From positions 248,001 to 312,000 of the forward strand of contig CANLDW010000002.1 in NCBI GenBank assembly GCA_947489525.1: 64,000 nt of DNA, given 5' to 3'. The notes under the pieces were generated by a model. The model was given only the letters and a program-made list of their open reading frames with translations. It did no database searches and had not been told where the DNA came from. The DNA is from an uncultured Psychrobacter sp. (GTDB taxonomy: Bacteria; Pseudomonadota; Gammaproteobacteria; Pseudomonadales; Moraxellaceae). Both the position numbers and the translations under genes were made by a program. Shown one piece after another: positions 18,557 through 27,223 of this stretch (positions are counted from its first letter, which is position 1; each line of letters starts with the position of its first letter).

Positions 18557-20287
18557 TTAGTTTACTTGTGCAGGTTCAGCAACAATGACCTTACTGGTCA
18601 TGTCGTCAACCTCAGATAACGATATGGGACCGGAAGGGGTGCGCGTATTAGATGGCATATTAAGCTCCCTATTATTTGAGTTGCTATTCGGGCCTGTAGT
18701 ATTAGGTACAGGTAATACCTGATCCTCTGTAGTATCATCTAAGTCTTGATACTCTATAAGCGCATTACTGTTAGGAGTGGAGTTATCGAATGGGTTAGTT
18801 GCAAAAGCCTCGTTACCAAGGGCTTCAGCATTCATCCCGTTTGTATTTGACACGTTATCTGCTTCAAAGTCATTCGTATCAGTAAGCGGTACCTTAGTCT
18901 CTACCCTCATAGTAGGAATAAGATTACGAATATCGATCAGTAACGCTTGTAGCAGTTGTCTATCAGGGGCTTCAACTATAACGCGTTCGCTTTGTAATTG
19001 TAGTCGCGCGAAGGGTACAGATCTGAGCATCGTAAAGACATCAGGTAAGGCCGCTAGTGAGAGATTAGGAATACTTTCTGCGACACCCTGTCGAACACCA
19101 ATCTCACAGCTGCTTGCCTGTTCAGCGAAGCTGGTGTTTAGGGCTTGCTGTAGCGCTTGTTGAAGATCAGTGCTACCAACTACAGCGCTACAATTATACA
19201 GGCTACCGCTGTTATCTACAGCAACGATGAGCTCGGCAGGCTCTGTTGATGCGGCTACAACTGACGGCACAGTTACAGGCGCTGCAACCACTACAGGGGG
19301 CTGGGGTGCAGGCTCAGACACCTTCGTTACCAAGACCCATACCAAACCTATAATCAACAGTAGCGCTAGCGCTAATAATATCCACAGCCAGTTGAATTTA
19401 CCGCTCTTTTGTCTCCAAGACTGATTGGCAGCTAATACATTATGATGCTCGGAGGGGTTGGCATGAAGTGCATTTGTACTATCTGGCGGGGCATTAGCTA
19501 TAAAATAATCATCAAGCACGGGCAACTCAGCAGGTGCGGATGAAGCGGATGAAGTCAAGATATCGTATGGTGGTATCGTTTGCGCCGGATCAGCAGTTAT
19601 TGATTGATGACTGTTGGTTTGCTCGCTGTTGATTTGCTTGTTGTTGATTGGACGATTATGACTGGTGTTCTGATGACTTAAAACACTAGTCTCTAACGTA
19701 TTGGCTTCTAGTGTACTAGTCTCTAGAGCTTGATTATCAAAGGATTGGTTATCAAAGGACTGGTTATCAAAGCTGCGAGTATCTAGGGTATCAGCATCTG
19801 AATTATTGGCTGCTGTAATGATGGGCGCTGACCATAGTGGTAAATAATGACGTAGCTTGGGCTGCTGCGCCTGTAAAAATGCAGGTAAAAACTGTCCATC
19901 AGCAAGATCTTGCAAGGCATGATAGACAAGCGGGGTTGTCTTTGTAGTGAGATCGGCTGTGGTTCGCTCATCAATGTGATGGGTGGTGGCCAGTTCTCTT
20001 ATAAGAGTTTGACGCGTCTCTGAGCTGTACCATAGCTGCGCAAACATATTTTTTTGTGCGCTGTCTTTTTGTACGCTGTCTTTTTGTACGCTGTCTTTTT
20101 GTACGCTGTCTTTTTGTACGTTGTCTTTTTGCTGAGAGCTGAGTAGCTGCGAGTAAATCTGCGGCTGTGCTAGACGCGCGATTAAAATAGCATAAAACGC
20201 GTCTAATAGACTGCTAACAGATATACTATTATTATCGCCTAAGACCTGTTGAGTGACACGTTGTTCTAACTGCTCAATAATAGTCAT
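18557..20287 (-). CDS. Paralogue of the OmpA-family protein, without the OmpA domain
   Basis: The 576-residue protein repeats the plan of its downstream neighbour: a DUF937-like N-terminus (SLLDAFYAILIARLAQPQIY; LATTHHIDERTTADLTTKTTPLVYHALQDLA), one membrane segment at 299-321 (NWLWILLALALLLIIGLVWV) and the shared periplasmic domain (GSLYNCSAVVGSTDLQQAL to QLLQALLIDIRNLIPTM). It then ends in an Asn/Thr/Ser-rich tail with no OmpA peptidoglycan-binding domain. Two insertions are made of 15 bp repeats: five (Asp-Ser-Val-Gln-Lys)-like units near residues 53-79 and Phe-Asp-Asn-Gln-Ser units near 172-187. The 170-290 linker is unusually long. Function is unknown; a partner of the neighbour is plausible. 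The start has only a weak ribosome binding site. Confidence 0.8.
   Translation of the reverse strand: MTIIEQLEQRVTQQVLGDNNSISVSSLLDAFYAILIARLAQPQIYSQLLSSQQKDNVQKDSVQKDSVQKDSVQKDSAQKNMFAQLWYSSETRQTLIRELATTHHIDERTTADLTTKTTPLVYHALQDLADGQFLPAFLQAQQPKLRHYLPLWSAPIITAANNSDADTLDTRSFDNQSFDNQSFDNQALETSTLEANTLETSVLSHQNTSHNRPINNKQINSEQTNSHQSITADPAQTIPPYDILTSSASSAPAELPVLDDYFIANAPPDSTNALHANPSEHHNVLAANQSWRQKSGKFNWLWILLALALLLIIGLVWVLVTKVSEPAPQPPVVVAAPVTVPSVVAASTEPAELIVAVDNSGSLYNCSAVVGSTDLQQALQQALNTSFAEQASSCEIGVRQGVAESIPNLSLAALPDVFTMLRSVPFARLQLQSERVIVEAPDRQLLQALLIDIRNLIPTMRVETKVPLTDTNDFEADNVSNTNGMNAEALGNEAFATNPFDNSTPNSNALIEYQDLDDTTEDQVLPVPNTTGPNSNSNNRELNMPSNTRTPSGPISLSEVDDMTSKVIVAEPAQVN
19732..19771 (-). repeat. 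15 bp coding repeat (Phe-Asp-Asn-Gln-Ser units)
   Basis: GGATTGGTTATCAAA-type units occur almost three times in tandem and encode the Ser-Phe-Asp-Asn-Gln repeats of the protein at 18557-20287. Confidence 0.85.
20056..20130 (-). repeat. 15 bp coding repeat, 5 copies (Asp-Ser-Val-Gln-Lys)
   Basis: GTACGCTGTCTTTTT occurs five times in tandem, with single-base differences in the first and last unit. It inserts a charged spacer into the DUF937-like region of the protein at 18557-20287; the neighbouring paralogue lacks it. Confidence 0.95.
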
Positions 20288-20329
20288 AAATAGGATTCTC
20301 TACTTTTACAGGTATGAAGTGTCAGCTTC

Positions 20330-20488
20330 TATCGTTGATCCATTTTAAAAAGGATACCGTGCTACTGGTATAAATTTTCCTTGCTGTGCGACCTTAAAAC
20401 TCCAGAGGCTTTGCAACTATTATTTAAAACAAGCATTCCAGTAGTACATCAAAGTGTTCTTACCCTTTGTTATTCTGGAATAGCTATA
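20330..20488. mobile_element. Fold-back repeat, family 1 copy C (159 bp)
   Basis: The element begins TATCGTTGATCC, continues TTTTAAAAAGGATACCGTGCTACTGGTAT, and ends AAGCATTCCAGTAGTACA..TTCTGGAATAGCTATA. It aligns over its whole length with copies A and B in the same orientation. It lies 43 bp before the start codon of the minus-strand gene at 18557-20287. The remaining spacer to 20946 is AT-rich and shows nothing else. Confidence 0.9.
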
Positions 20489-20946
20489 TGCCAATCGCCC
20501 ATCTGTACTTGCTATTTTTTTATTTATTGGACAAATAAGTATGAGGAATAGTTCAGTATTTCGTTTGAGAGATGCTTACATTTACTTTTTTTATGAGTTA
20601 AACAAGTGAATTATTGATCGATATATAATTTATTGTTGGCGCTATATGAAGTCTTATCTATTTTAAGTCGTTTGATTGTTATATTATTATTCATAAACCA
20701 CTATTAATCCATTTTTGACGATGATGTATGCTAGGCTTGTTGCTTTAGAGTTTAAGTAACCCGTATTTATATTTATTTAAGTGGTACTCACTTGACTGGT
20801 GCTTAACTATCACAGATGTGCTATCAGCTCATTACTATTAGCTAGGTTTTATGATGAGTTTACGTGGCAGACAGCTATAATAGCAGACTGCTTGATGTGT
20901 CGGCTTTAAACGTTTCCAAACACTGAGTTTGGCTTAAGGAATACCT

Positions 20947-21555
20947 TTGTTCAACCACACTACTCTGATTATTATCATCACTGTCGCTATCAGCTTGTTG
21001 GCTTGGCAGAATAAGACCGTATTTAATCGGCTTATCTTTTATCCTCCAGCGGTGAGCGGTGGTCAATGGGATCGATTTGTAACGCACGGTTTCATCCATG
21101 CCGACAGCATGCACCTATTGTTCAATATGTTTACTTTATACTTTTTTGGTCGGGCAATTGAGGGACTCTATAAACCCCTTTTATTTGGTTATGGTTTTGT
21201 CGTATTTTATATATTAGCTATTATTGTAGCGATGATTCCAAGCTACATTAAAAATAAGAATAATGCCAGCTACTTAAGCCTTGGTGCCTCAGGTGGGGTA
21301 TCTGCAGTACTGTTTGCCTTTATCTTACTCGCGCCGTGGGAGACCTTGTACTTATTCGCCATCGTTCCTATTCCTGCTATTCTTTTTGCGATTGCTTATA
21401 TCGGTTACAGTATATTTGCTAATAAACGCGGCGGCTCCAACATCAATCATATGGCACACTTATGGGGCGGCGCATTTGGGGTGATAGCGACTGTTATTAT
21501 AGAGCCACAAGTTATTCCCCACTTCTTTAGTATGCTACTCTCACCTAGTTTGTAA
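20947..21555 (+). CDS. Rhomboid family intramembrane serine protease
   Basis: This 202-residue membrane protein should cleave transmembrane segments of other proteins inside the inner membrane. About six hydrophobic segments are visible. Catalytic features are present: HADSMHLLFNMF (oxyanion Asn60), GASGGVSAV with Ser115, and NHMAHLWGGAFG with His171. WDRFVTHGFIH is the loop before them. I start at the TTG at 20947 because AAGGA lies 6 nt upstream and the next in-frame Met (residue 55) lies inside the conserved core. The gene is separated from the metallophosphatase downstream by about 30 bp, so they may be co-transcribed. Substrates cannot be read from sequence. Confidence 0.9.
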   Translation: MFNHTTLIIIITVAISLLAWQNKTVFNRLIFYPPAVSGGQWDRFVTHGFIHADSMHLLFNMFTLYFFGRAIEGLYKPLLFGYGFVVFYILAIIVAMIPSYIKNKNNASYLSLGASGGVSAVLFAFILLAPWETLYLFAIVPIPAILFAIAYIGYSIFANKRGGSNINHMAHLWGGAFGVIATVIIEPQVIPHFFSMLLSPSL

Positions 21556-21586
21556 TGGTCTTAATATTTTAGTATAAGTGCACCTT

Positions 21587-22558
21587 ATGATTATAGATGT
21601 TATTGGTGATATCCACGGTTATGCTGATAAGCTTATCGGTTTACTTGAGCAACTAGGCTACGTCCATAACGGTCAATACTACGTCCCCCCTACAGGTCAC
21701 CGAGCACTATTCATAGGTGACCTGATTGATCGCGGCTCACAGCAGCTGCGTACTCTTGAAATTGTTTTTGCGATGCTAGATGCCGACGTCGCTGATGCAG
21801 TCATGGGTAATCACGAATACAATGCGTTGGCATTTGCTACCCTTGATAAGACACTGTCCAATCATGACTCGAATGGTGCGCACTATTTACGCGCGCATAA
21901 CGATGTGCATACCAACCAGCACGAGGCGTTTTTGGCTGAACTTCCTTTTGGTTCAGCTGAGCATCAGTATTGGCTCAAGCGCCTCTACGAGATTCCGCTA
22001 TGGCTTGAGACCGATTATGCCTGCTTTGTTCACGCGTGTTGGGACGTAAATAGCATGGCGGTGTTAAAGCCCTTGTTGACAAAAAACAACTGTTTGACGC
22101 TGGATGCATTAGTAAAAACCGCGCAGACCCCCAGTCTATATCACGATGCCCTTGAGCGCGTCTTAAAAGGGGTTGAGACACCGCTTCCTGATGGACTTGC
22201 CATGGTGGACAAAGATGGCGTAAAACGCACGCGAGTCCGTGTACGCTGGTGGCTTGAGCATTTAAACGGTCGTCCGCTACGCCAAATTGCGCGTGCTCCC
22301 AAATCGGGGCTGGTACAAATACCGCCTGAGGTCATCGCTAAGGATATCGATTTCGTCCTTAAGACCAACAAGCCCGTATTTGTTGGACATTACTGGTTAA
22401 CCGGCACGCCAGAGCCTTTGAGTCCACAAGTGGTTTGTACGGATTACTCCGCAGCAAGTGCCAGTGGTTACTTAACCTGTTATCAACTTGATAACCAGCA
22501 GCCACTACCGCTAAAAACCAACAACTTTGTTCAGTATCGTCACGACTCTTGTACGTGA
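21587..22558 (+). CDS. Metallophosphoesterase
   Basis: This 323-residue protein has the calcineurin-like metallophosphatase motifs in order: DVIGDIHGYADKL near the N-terminus, GDLIDRG, MGNHEYNALAF, CFVHACWD and FVGHYWLTG. The set resembles PrpE and diadenosine tetraphosphatase-type enzymes that hydrolyse phosphate esters with two metal ions. The true substrate is not evident. An ATG at 21587 is preferred to an in-frame GTG at 21578, since the motif starts six residues later and neither has a strong ribosome binding site. It follows the rhomboid gene closely. Confidence 0.85.
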   Translation: MIIDVIGDIHGYADKLIGLLEQLGYVHNGQYYVPPTGHRALFIGDLIDRGSQQLRTLEIVFAMLDADVADAVMGNHEYNALAFATLDKTLSNHDSNGAHYLRAHNDVHTNQHEAFLAELPFGSAEHQYWLKRLYEIPLWLETDYACFVHACWDVNSMAVLKPLLTKNNCLTLDALVKTAQTPSLYHDALERVLKGVETPLPDGLAMVDKDGVKRTRVRVRWWLEHLNGRPLRQIARAPKSGLVQIPPEVIAKDIDFVLKTNKPVFVGHYWLTGTPEPLSPQVVCTDYSAASASGYLTCYQLDNQQPLPLKTNNFVQYRHDSCT

Positions 22559-22754
22559 TATTCTCTTTACGGCGTACTTAGTTTAAGTTAAGAGCAGCAT
22601 TTAACATTTTATCAAAGCAGATTAAAGGTATTCTTGATATTATTGACTGATTACGTTACTTTTTTAGCTAATCCTAGCGTTGTCATTCTATATTCATGTT
22701 ATTGTATTTTCTTATACCCTTCTTACCCTTAATAACTTCTAAGGATACTAGCCC

Positions 22755-23315
22755 ATGAGTAAAATACTAAACCCCGATACAGTTGCTGATCAGAACTCAC
22801 CTATCCCCTCTCCAAGCGGTCAGCCGCGCATCGGTATTATTATGGGCTCTCAGTCTGATTGGGCAACGATGAGGGAAGCTGCACAGTTATTAGCAGACTT
22901 CGATATCGCCTTTGCGTGTGAAGTGGTATCCGCCCATCGTACGCCTGATCGACTATTTGAGTATGCCAAAGGTGCTAAACAAAATGGTCTGCAAGTTATC
23001 ATTGCAGGTGCCGGCGGCGCAGCTCACCTGCCTGGTATGTGTGCCAGTCAAACGGTTTTGCCGGTTCTAGGCGTGCCCGTTAAATCGTCTATGCTCAGCG
23101 GCTGGGATAGTCTACTCTCTATCGTTCAGATGCCAAAAGGGATCGCGGTCGGAACGTTGGCTATTGGCACGGCTGGCGCTTATAATGCAGCTTTGCTCGC
23201 TATTCAGATATTAGCATTGCAGGATGAACTGATTGCTACTAAACTACATAACCTGCGCCAAACGCAGACAGATACGGTACTTGCCAATCCGACGCCAGGG
23301 ATGATAAATCACTAG
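22755..23315 (+). CDS. purE: N5-carboxyaminoimidazole ribonucleotide mutase
   Basis: PurE moves the carboxyl group of N5-CAIR to give CAIR in purine synthesis. The 186-residue protein carries [11 protein letters not shown] (residues 26-36, Ser32), [11 protein letters not shown] (His61), [15 protein letters not shown] and [10 protein letters not shown]. The N-terminal 24 residues and the C-terminal 15 are extra compared with the usual 160-residue core. AAGGA lies 10 nt before the ATG. It is followed by purK, which acts just before it in the pathway, but a terminator-like hairpin stands between them. Confidence 0.95.
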   Translation: MSKILNPDTVADQNSPIPSPSGQPRIGIIMGSQSDWATMREAAQLLADFDIAFACEVVSAHRTPDRLFEYAKGAKQNGLQVIIAGAGGAAHLPGMCASQTVLPVLGVPVKSSMLSGWDSLLSIVQMPKGIAVGTLAIGTAGAYNAALLAIQILALQDELIATKLHNLRQTQTDTVLANPTPGMINH

Positions 23316-23352
23316 TACGTTTCATGGCATCCCTTATCAGATAAATACTTAT

Positions 23353-23377
23353 AAAGGTACCTTGCGTGCCTTTTTTT
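23353..23377 (+). terminator. Terminator-like hairpin between purE and purK
   Basis: AAAGGTAC and GTGCCTTT pair around CTTGC with one G-T wobble and are followed by TTTT. GCGTGC..GCACGC forms an alternative hairpin over the T-run (23364-23383). It lies 37 bp past the purE stop. Confidence 0.65.
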
Positions 23378-23453
23378 GCACGCTATCTTATACCCCCTAC
23401 CCTCAATCCTTGAGCGATATGCAATTTACTTTTAATGACTACAAGAGCTTGCT

Positions 23454-24767
23454 ATGACGACTACTGACGCTTATCCAGTAACCCAAACGATTCGTACTAT
23501 TGGTATATTAGGCGGCGGTCAGCTCGGTATGATGCTCGCCGAAGCTGCACTACCACTGGGCTATCAGTGCGTGTTTTTAGAGGACAATGCGGAGTGTCCC
23601 GCAAGCCTTTATGGACGTGTTTTTGGTAGTGAACAGCTCGCCGACTTTATCGAGGCTGCGGATGTGTTTACGCTGGAATTTGAAAATACGCCAACAGCTA
23701 CGGTTGAGCAGTTAGCTCAGCTATCCAAATCAGGTAAAAAACACGGCATGTACCCGCCGCTCATCGCTCTCGATGTTGCCCAAGACCGTCTTAAAGAAAA
23801 GCAGATGTTCAATAGCCTTGATATCGATACAGTGCCCTTTGAAGCTGTTAGCTCAAAAGCTGAGCTACAACAAGCCTGTCGCACACTAGGTCTGCCTATC
23901 GTTCTCAAAACCAGTCGCGGTGGTTACGATGGTAAGGGGCAGTTTGTCATCAAACAAGACAGTGATATCGAAGCCGCTTGGCAGGCGCTCAAAGATGCGG
24001 TGAGTGGCAAGGGGGACTTGACACCTACGCCTGCGCCGCTCATCGCTGAGGGCTTTATTAACTTTAGACGCGAGGTTTCTATCATTGCTGCACGCGCACA
24101 AAACGGGCACACGCGTTGTTATGACTTGGTCGAAAACCATCACCATCAAGGTATCTTAGCGAAGACGCGCGCGCCTGCCGTCGGTACAAGTCACTTGCTT
24201 AAACAAGCCACTGATGCCGTTACTACGATAATGAATCATTTGAATTATGTTGGCGTCATGGCGCTTGAGCTATTCGTGACTAAAGACGCTCGCGGACAAG
24301 ATACCATTCTTGCCAATGAGATAGCACCGCGCGTGCATAACTCTGGGCACTGGAGTATCGAGGGCGCGATTACCAGTCAGTTTGAAAATCATATCCGCGC
24401 TGTTGTTGATCTGCCATTAGGTGATACCGATAATGTGCATCCTGCTGTTATGCTCAATGTGCTGGGACAGTACCCTAACGTCAGCGACGTGCTGCGTATC
24501 GACGGTGCGCACTATCACAGCTATCACAAAGCTGAGCGTGACGAGCGCAAAATCGCGCACATCACCTTGATGCCAAACGATGTGCAAGATTTAGATACGG
24601 CTTTGGCGCGTCTAGTCGCTACTTTGCCTAATAAAGTTGGTTTAGATACACAAACCCAAGCTATAAGTCAAAATACAGACACCGAAGAGTCTATACGTGA
24701 CACCGATAACAGTATAGATGAGCGTACCTCAAGTCATGATGCTAATGACTCTAAGGCTAAGCACTAA
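23454..24767 (+). CDS. purK: N5-carboxyaminoimidazole ribonucleotide synthase
   Basis: PurK uses ATP and bicarbonate to carboxylate aminoimidazole ribonucleotide, feeding PurE. The 437-residue ATP-grasp protein shows IGILGGGQLGMMLAEAA, TLEFENTP, DRLKEKQMFNSLDI, VLKTSRGGYDGKGQ, EGFINFRREVSIIAAR, NEIAPRVHNSGHWSIEGA and SQFENHIRAV. The last 40 residues or so (QTQAISQNTDTEESI...) are a hydrophilic, lineage-specific tail. The stop codon overlaps the ATG of the next gene (TAATG), so those two are translationally coupled. Confidence 0.96.
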   Translation: MTTTDAYPVTQTIRTIGILGGGQLGMMLAEAALPLGYQCVFLEDNAECPASLYGRVFGSEQLADFIEAADVFTLEFENTPTATVEQLAQLSKSGKKHGMYPPLIALDVAQDRLKEKQMFNSLDIDTVPFEAVSSKAELQQACRTLGLPIVLKTSRGGYDGKGQFVIKQDSDIEAAWQALKDAVSGKGDLTPTPAPLIAEGFINFRREVSIIAARAQNGHTRCYDLVENHHHQGILAKTRAPAVGTSHLLKQATDAVTTIMNHLNYVGVMALELFVTKDARGQDTILANEIAPRVHNSGHWSIEGAITSQFENHIRAVVDLPLGDTDNVHPAVMLNVLGQYPNVSDVLRIDGAHYHSYHKAERDERKIAHITLMPNDVQDLDTALARLVATLPNKVGLDTQTQAISQNTDTEESIRDTDNSIDERTSSHDANDSKAKH

Positions 24768-25216
24768 TGCAAATCTGGATAGATGCTGACTCGGTACCAC
24801 TGATCGCTAAAGACTTAATTATTAAAACCGCTGAGCGCACGCAAACGACAGCGATATTTGTCGCCAATCAACCTATTAAGCTGCGCAAGTCACCACTGCT
24901 TATTATGACTGTCGTACCACAAGGCTTCGATAAAGCTGATGACTACATCGCCGAAAACATTCAAGCTGGCGACTTAGCCATTACCAGCGATATCCCATTG
25001 GCTAATGACATCTTAGATAAGGGCGCACAGGTTATAACGACGCGTGGCGTCATCTATGACAAAAACAATATCAAGCAAAAACTAAACATGCGCGACTTTA
25101 TGGATACCATGCGCGGTACTGGCGTCTTAGAGCTGCAAGAGATGAGTGGTCAAAAACCATATGGCGACCGCGATAAAAAGGCCTTCGCTGATGGTCTCAA
25201 TAAACTCGTACGTTAA
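24767..25216 (+). CDS. UPF0178 protein, YaiI/YqxD family
   Basis: The 149-residue protein begins MQIWIDADSVP, the signature of the UPF0178 family, which has a PIN-like fold. Further conserved segments are FVANQPIKL, VVPQGFDKADDYI, DLAITSDIPLANDIL, GRG-like TTRGVIYDKNNI and FMDTMRGTGV. The Asp residues in DAD, DKADD and TSD could bind metal, as in PIN nucleases, but no activity is established for the family. It overlaps purK by one base. A purine-related role is not implied by the family. Confidence 0.85.
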   Translation: MQIWIDADSVPLIAKDLIIKTAERTQTTAIFVANQPIKLRKSPLLIMTVVPQGFDKADDYIAENIQAGDLAITSDIPLANDILDKGAQVITTRGVIYDKNNIKQKLNMRDFMDTMRGTGVLELQEMSGQKPYGDRDKKAFADGLNKLVR

Positions 25217-25445
25217 CTTTGATTTTCTTACTCAAGTATTGCTCTTATTTTGTCGACTTTCAAGTTCTTACACTCTGCTACTAAATATAATGCAAAGGGC
25301 ACTTATTCTAACTGTATGAACGACTTTATCCTGTTATCTTAGTTTTAAGAGTTTTTGAACGCTTTAGTATTTGTTGCCTTCTTAAACTTATTACCTGTTA
25401 AAACTTATTTAAACAGATACTTTTATAAAAATAATAGGATATATT

Positions 25446-26084
25446 ATGAAAATTTTAGTTATAGGCGCTAGTGGCCGCGTTGGTAGTCAATTAGTTGAAC
25501 AGCTATTAGATGATAACCATAATGTTATTGGGACGACTCGTGAAAATGAGCAATTATTTGATCATAATAACTATAGCCAATTAGATTTAGATATCACCGC
25601 AGGTAAGGATGAGATTGCGCAGCAGATTGATGCAGACATCGATGCAATATATTTTGTGGCAGGTTCAGGCGGTAAAAACATACTAGAAGTGGATTTACAC
25701 GGCGCAGTTAAAACAATGCAAGCTGCTAAAGACAAAGGCATCAACCGTTATATCATGCTCAGTACCGTGTTCTCACTCGATACTAGTAAATGGGATACGC
25801 CTGCTATCAACGAGATCAAAGAGTACTACATTGGTAAGCACTATTCAGACAACTGGCTAGTAAATGATAGTAAGCTTGACTACACCATCGTTCAAGCCGG
25901 TGCGTTAAAAGAGCGTGCTGGTACAGGTCAAGTGACATTAAACAGTGACAGTCCAGGTGAGAATGCGATTGAAGATGTAGCAGCCACTTTAGTCGCGGTA
26001 CTAGAAGCAAAAAGCGCTAGCAAAAAAGTCTTCAACATGCAAAACGGTGATACCGATATCAAAGAAGCGGTTGCTAATTTATAA
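25446..26084 (+). CDS. NAD(P)-binding oxidoreductase (atypical SDR)
   Basis: The 212-residue protein has an N-terminal Rossmann motif ILVIGASGRVGSQLVEQLL and continues like the atypical short-chain dehydrogenases of the YwnB/NmrA type (VAGSGGKNILEVDLHGAVKTM, YIMLSTVFSLD, YTIVQAGALKERAGTG). The usual Tyr-x-x-x-Lys pair appears in part as YYIGKHYSDNWL. It could be an oxidoreductase or an NADPH-sensing protein; the substrate is unknown. An AATAGGATA site precedes the ATG and a terminator follows. Confidence 0.8.
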   Translation: MKILVIGASGRVGSQLVEQLLDDNHNVIGTTRENEQLFDHNNYSQLDLDITAGKDEIAQQIDADIDAIYFVAGSGGKNILEVDLHGAVKTMQAAKDKGINRYIMLSTVFSLDTSKWDTPAINEIKEYYIGKHYSDNWLVNDSKLDYTIVQAGALKERAGTGQVTLNSDSPGENAIEDVAATLVAVLEAKSASKKVFNMQNGDTDIKEAVANL

Positions 26085-26116
26085 TAGCATGGGATAAAAC
26101 CAAACGATAAATAACA

Positions 26117-26147
26117 GCGGGCAGACCTTTTTGGTTTGCCCGCTTTA
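26117..26147 (+). terminator. Intrinsic terminator between the SDR gene and epmA
   Basis: GCGGGCA-g-ACC and GGT-t-TGCCCGC form a strong stem with a T5 loop, followed by TTTATTATT. It sits between convergent genes and may act in both directions. Confidence 0.8.
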
Positions 26148-26170
26148 TTATTACCATCAAGCTATTACAA

Positions 26171-27157
26171 TCAAGCTAGACCACTAGGAAAAGTAATCAC
26201 TTCTCGTAAATTCTTTGCCTCGGTCATAACCATTAGTAGTCGATCCAGACCAACGGCAATCCCGCTACAGGGCGGCAGATCATCACAAGCAGCCAGTAAG
26301 TGTTCATCCACTGGCATAAGTGGTAAGCCGTGCTGGCGGCGACTTAGATTATCTTGTTCAAAACGTACACGCAGTGCTTGACCATCGGCAAGCTCGTCAT
26401 AAGCATTAGCAATCTCAAGTCCATTAATATAAAGCTCAAAGCGTTTGGCAATAAGGTTGCCCTCTTTATCCACTGCAGTTTTAGCAAGCGCTGCTGTCGC
26501 TGGAGGATACTCGGTAATCAAAGTGGGCAGATCGTGACCTAGATTGGGCTCGACAGCATGACTAAACAGCAGATCCAACCAGCTTTGTCGCAGCGCGTCA
26601 TCGCTCATATCGTCTTGAGCAAAATCAAAACCTGATAACCCCTTATCCTCAGCGATTGCTTGTAGCGCTTGGATACTAGCAGTGAGTGGATGTATGCCCA
26701 CAAAATCCATAAACGCATCAACATAGCGGTAGTGATTCATAACCACAGAATGACCTAAGCACCTCTCTAATAAAGCGCTGAGCTGATCTGCCATATCATT
26801 TAAACTATAGTGCGGCTGATACCACTCCAACATGGTAAATTCGATGTTGTGCCGCGCGCCAATCTCGTTATCGCGAAACACAGGACAGATCTGATAAATA
26901 GAGACTTGCCAGCTGGCAAGCAAACGCTTCATAGCAAATTCAGGCGAGGTGTGCAGATAATAGCGGTGCGGTCGATCTTGATAAGTGACATCGGCACCTA
27001 CCGATTGCAAAAAGGTATCGGTATTGCCAGCCTGTGATAACAGCGGTGTCTGTACTTCAAGCACCTGCCGTTGAGCAAAAAAGTGGCGAATATCCTGTAG
27101 CAGTTGTGCGCGCTTTTGCGCCACTGCCAAGGTTACGGTTGGGGCATATGCAGACAT
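26171..27157 (-). CDS. epmA: Elongation factor P lysyltransferase EpmA
   Basis: EpmA attaches beta-lysine to a Lys of elongation factor P, which helps ribosomes through proline runs. The 328-residue protein is a class II lysyl-tRNA synthetase core without the anticodon-binding domain. It shows motif 1 region FFAQRQVLEVQTPLLS, HTSPEFAMKRLL, motif 2 CPVFRDNEIGARHNIEFTMLEW and motif 3 GIAVGLDRLLMVM. AGGGA stands before the ATG. The short length and missing N-terminal domain separate it from LysS. The epmB and efp genes are not in this window. Confidence 0.93.
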   Translation of the reverse strand: MSAYAPTVTLAVAQKRAQLLQDIRHFFAQRQVLEVQTPLLSQAGNTDTFLQSVGADVTYQDRPHRYYLHTSPEFAMKRLLASWQVSIYQICPVFRDNEIGARHNIEFTMLEWYQPHYSLNDMADQLSALLERCLGHSVVMNHYRYVDAFMDFVGIHPLTASIQALQAIAEDKGLSGFDFAQDDMSDDALRQSWLDLLFSHAVEPNLGHDLPTLITEYPPATAALAKTAVDKEGNLIAKRFELYINGLEIANAYDELADGQALRVRFEQDNLSRRQHGLPLMPVDEHLLAACDDLPPCSGIAVGLDRLLMVMTEAKNLREVITFPSGLA

Positions 27158-27223
27158 GAGTCCCTCAAGCGATGGGTATGAAGTTTAGTATAAAGTAGCT
27201 GACACAAGCTGTACGTCTGATCT

